DNA from: Nitrospirota bacterium
GTDB lineage: Bacteria > Nitrospirota > Thermodesulfovibrionia > UBA6902
Length of the DNA: 36,786 nt
Direction of reading: 5' to 3'
Assembly (NCBI GenBank): GCA_016217725.1
Contig: JACRHB010000170.1
Coordinates: forward strand, 1 to 36,786
Shown: positions 34,846-36,786 of the stretch, one piece after another
Layout of the letters: every line of letters starts with the position of its first letter
Position numbering within the stretch: the first letter of the stretch is position 1
Notes under the pieces: model-generated
The model's input: the letters and a program-made list of their open reading frames with translations, nothing else
Told to the model about the DNA's origin: nothing
Database searches by the model: none
Made by a program: the position numbers and the translations under genes

Positions 34846-36777
34846 CTATTTTTTGCAACAAGCTCCTTTTTGTGCATTATTGTATGCAGGATAGCCAAAT
34901 GTAACAACAGCAGTATAGTAGATTGTTGCAGTTTCAATACAACCGAGTTGACTTATAGGATTCCACGTAAGTTTGCTGCACTCTTGCATCATATTATTAA
35001 AAAATAGGACATCACAGATAGGTTTTGACTTTCCACAACTATCATAACACTTATCATGATTTTCACATGGCCTCGTGAAGTCAAAATTCCCATAAGAATC
35101 TGGAACAATCTTGTCCGTCCAGCCTGAACCACAAACAAGTCCCGATGGATCCATCAAGTTGATTGGATTTGCTTTCGTATAAACATACGAGTACAAATCC
35201 TGAGGATTAGATATAAGCAAAGGCACACGCCATGTAACAGTCGATTTAACACAACTTGTCTTTGTTGTTTTTGAAACCATCGGCTGCAGAATCGGATCAC
35301 TTTCCACATACCTCCCAATTTCCGCCTTATAATCCCTATGCCAATTCTGATGCAATCCCGTCTCAGCATCATAATACTGCCCAGGGAATCTGAGGTTGTT
35401 TGTTATTGAACCGCTAACCGATAACGGCTCCCCGAAGGGTTTGAACTCTCCCTGCCAGACAGTTTTTCCTGAACTGTCCGTCATCAACATCGGCGTGCCG
35501 AGGTGGTCGTTGTGGTAGTAGTAGACGTTGTCTTTTATGGTGAAATTCCCTTTAACCACAGCTTTCAACCCTGCGCTGTAGTAAAGCGTCCCGTCCGGTC
35601 TGCGGATCTCTATGCCCATTGCATCCGGTAATGAGCTTGCCGGATCGCCGTCCGTTATTGTCACTGTGATCGTGCATCCCGGAATTGTTTCTTTCAGTAC
35701 ACGGCCTATGTTGTTCACTGTCCCAAGGGCTGTAACTGTTGCGGTTTTCCCGGTTATGGACAAGCCGGTGACGGTTGTGTTTGTCAGGGACATCCTCTTG
35801 AACAGGTATTTAATATGTCCCGCTGCGAGTGATGACGTATTGACATTCAGTGATAAGTTTGCCGTAAAACCGGGGGCTTCAGGGTAGTTGTAGGCAGCCC
35901 CTGAAATCGTGGTGTCCATCTTTGCCAGCGGCTGTCCGTTGAGATATGCGTATTCTGCCGTGATGGTCCCGGTATCTGTTGATTCGGCGATAAGCAAGCC
36001 GTTCTGGTCATAATGATAAACCGCGCATCGCGTTCCGTTTTCCGTGCATTTCTTTATCCTCTGCCCTTTGCCGTTGTAAACGTACTCTCCCGATACAGTG
36101 TTACTGTCGGTGACTTGTGTCAGTCTTTGATCCTGGTTGTAGATGTACTGCTTGTTATTCTCTGCCGTTGTATTACCGTTATTGTCATAGCTGAAATTTA
36201 AAACCTTTTCTCCGGAGGAGGAGGTCAGTTTATTTGCGCTGTAATTGTAAGTCGTATTCCCCGTGTCTGTCGTCTCGTATGTTCTGTTTCCGGCCGGATC
36301 ATAGGAGTACGTGAGCGCTCCCCATGGACCTGCTGCAATTGTCAATCCGTTGAGGGGATCATAGGTGTAGGATTTATTTTTCGCATGATTGAGGTCATCG
36401 GTTATTGCCGTGATATTGCCGGTATTGTCTCTTGTGTACGAATACGAGTTAAGAGTTTGGAGCCGTGAGTTTTGAGTTGAAAGATTCGCAAGACGATTTC
36501 TGTTGTCGTAGGCTTTGACAGTAGTTATTCCATTGCCGTATGTCATAGAGGCAATATCCCCGAACGGCTGATACGTGATGTTGTTTGCCAAGGTACTTGT
36601 CGCTCCTATATATTCTTCGGCAGATGAAACAGCTTTATTTAGTTGATTGTAGCCGTAGGCAATAACCCTTCCGCCTGGATATGTAATTGTTAGAACGTTC
36701 CCGTTTAGATCATACGTGTATTCCGTCCGGTAATTTAGATCGCCTATCTGCTTCGTCTCCATTGTCACCCGACCCAT
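34846..36777 (-). CDS. RHS-repeat protein (N-terminally cut by the window edge) with phospholipase A2-like C-terminal domain
   Basis: YD repeats (YTYDLNGNVLTITYPGG, YSYDPAGNRTYE), YYYHNDHLGTPMLMTDSSGKTVW, NPINLMDPSGL boundary, then CGSGWTDKIVPDSYGNFDFTRPCENHDKCYDSCGKSKPICDVLFFNNMMQEC. Confidence 0.88.
   Translation of the reverse strand: MGRVTMETKQIGDLNYRTEYTYDLNGNVLTITYPGGRVIAYGYNQLNKAVSSAEEYIGATSTLANNITYQPFGDIASMTYGNGITTVKAYDNRNRLANLSTQNSRLQTLNSYSYTRDNTGNITAITDDLNHAKNKSYTYDPLNGLTIAAGPWGALTYSYDPAGNRTYETTDTGNTTYNYSANKLTSSSGEKVLNFSYDNNGNTTAENNKQYIYNQDQRLTQVTDSNTVSGEYVYNGKGQRIKKCTENGTRCAVYHYDQNGLLIAESTDTGTITAEYAYLNGQPLAKMDTTISGAAYNYPEAPGFTANLSLNVNTSSLAAGHIKYLFKRMSLTNTTVTGLSITGKTATVTALGTVNNIGRVLKETIPGCTITVTITDGDPASSLPDAMGIEIRRPDGTLYYSAGLKAVVKGNFTIKDNVYYYHNDHLGTPMLMTDSSGKTVWQGEFKPFGEPLSVSGSITNNLRFPGQYYDAETGLHQNWHRDYKAEIGRYVESDPILQPMVSKTTKTSCVKSTVTWRVPLLISNPQDLYSYVYTKANPINLMDPSGLVCGSGWTDKIVPDSYGNFDFTRPCENHDKCYDSCGKSKPICDVLFFNNMMQECSKLTWNPISQLGCIETATIYYTAVVTFGYPAYNNAQKGACCKK
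36446..36480. repeat. heptamer array inside the RHS ORF
   Basis: GAGTTAA|GAGTTTG|GAGCCGT|GAGTTTT|GAGTTGA. Confidence 0.65.
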
Positions 36778-36786
36778 TTTATCATA

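Noticed and set aside
1-36786. tRNA/rRNA genes or a c-di-GMP riboswitch
   Set aside because: Looked for cloverleaf/TTC-loop and GEMM-like motifs in intergenic gaps and found none I could support.

Overview
Bacterial chromosomal window with flagellar, chemotaxis and sensory genes; gene content and style suggest a Nitrospirota/Thermodesulfovibrionia-like genome, which is inference only. From left to right it contains: an MCP cut short by what looks like an IS21-type terminus; an outer-membrane MetA-pathway-like protein; a cheA / STAS / cheY / MCP-like block; a signalling island with two paralogous NarL-type regulators, a two-CW/GGDEF/PilZ protein and a PAS-GAF-PAS HisKA_3 kinase; a retropepsin-like protease; adenosine deaminase; a truncated L,D-transpeptidase; a host-attachment-like protein; purN, mtnP, tldD and lpxC; a TPR / histidine kinase / sigma54-activator module; and a flgB-flgC-fliE-fliF-fliG-fliH-fliI-fliJ-motE operon. 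The operon is followed by a Y1 (RAYT-like) transposase with a perfect 24-bp terminal inverted repeat, a PEP-CTERM protein, and an RHS protein with a phospholipase-A2-like tip next to a candidate membrane immunity protein. The most unusual content is the repeat ecology: (1) a ~415-bp cassette bounded by a perfect 23-bp inverted repeat, carrying a DUF559 nuclease ORF inserted between a kinase and its regulator, with gene-less relatives of its palindromes elsewhere in the window; (2) degenerate heptamer or octamer tandem arrays that switch strand polarity in the middle, found at gene junctions and inside two ORFs; (3) a ~202-bp MITE-like element with perfect 18-bp TIRs. A conserved ~40-bp motif is also shared by three intergenic regions of the signalling island. 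All calls come from reading the sequence and supplied ORFs; no searches were run.
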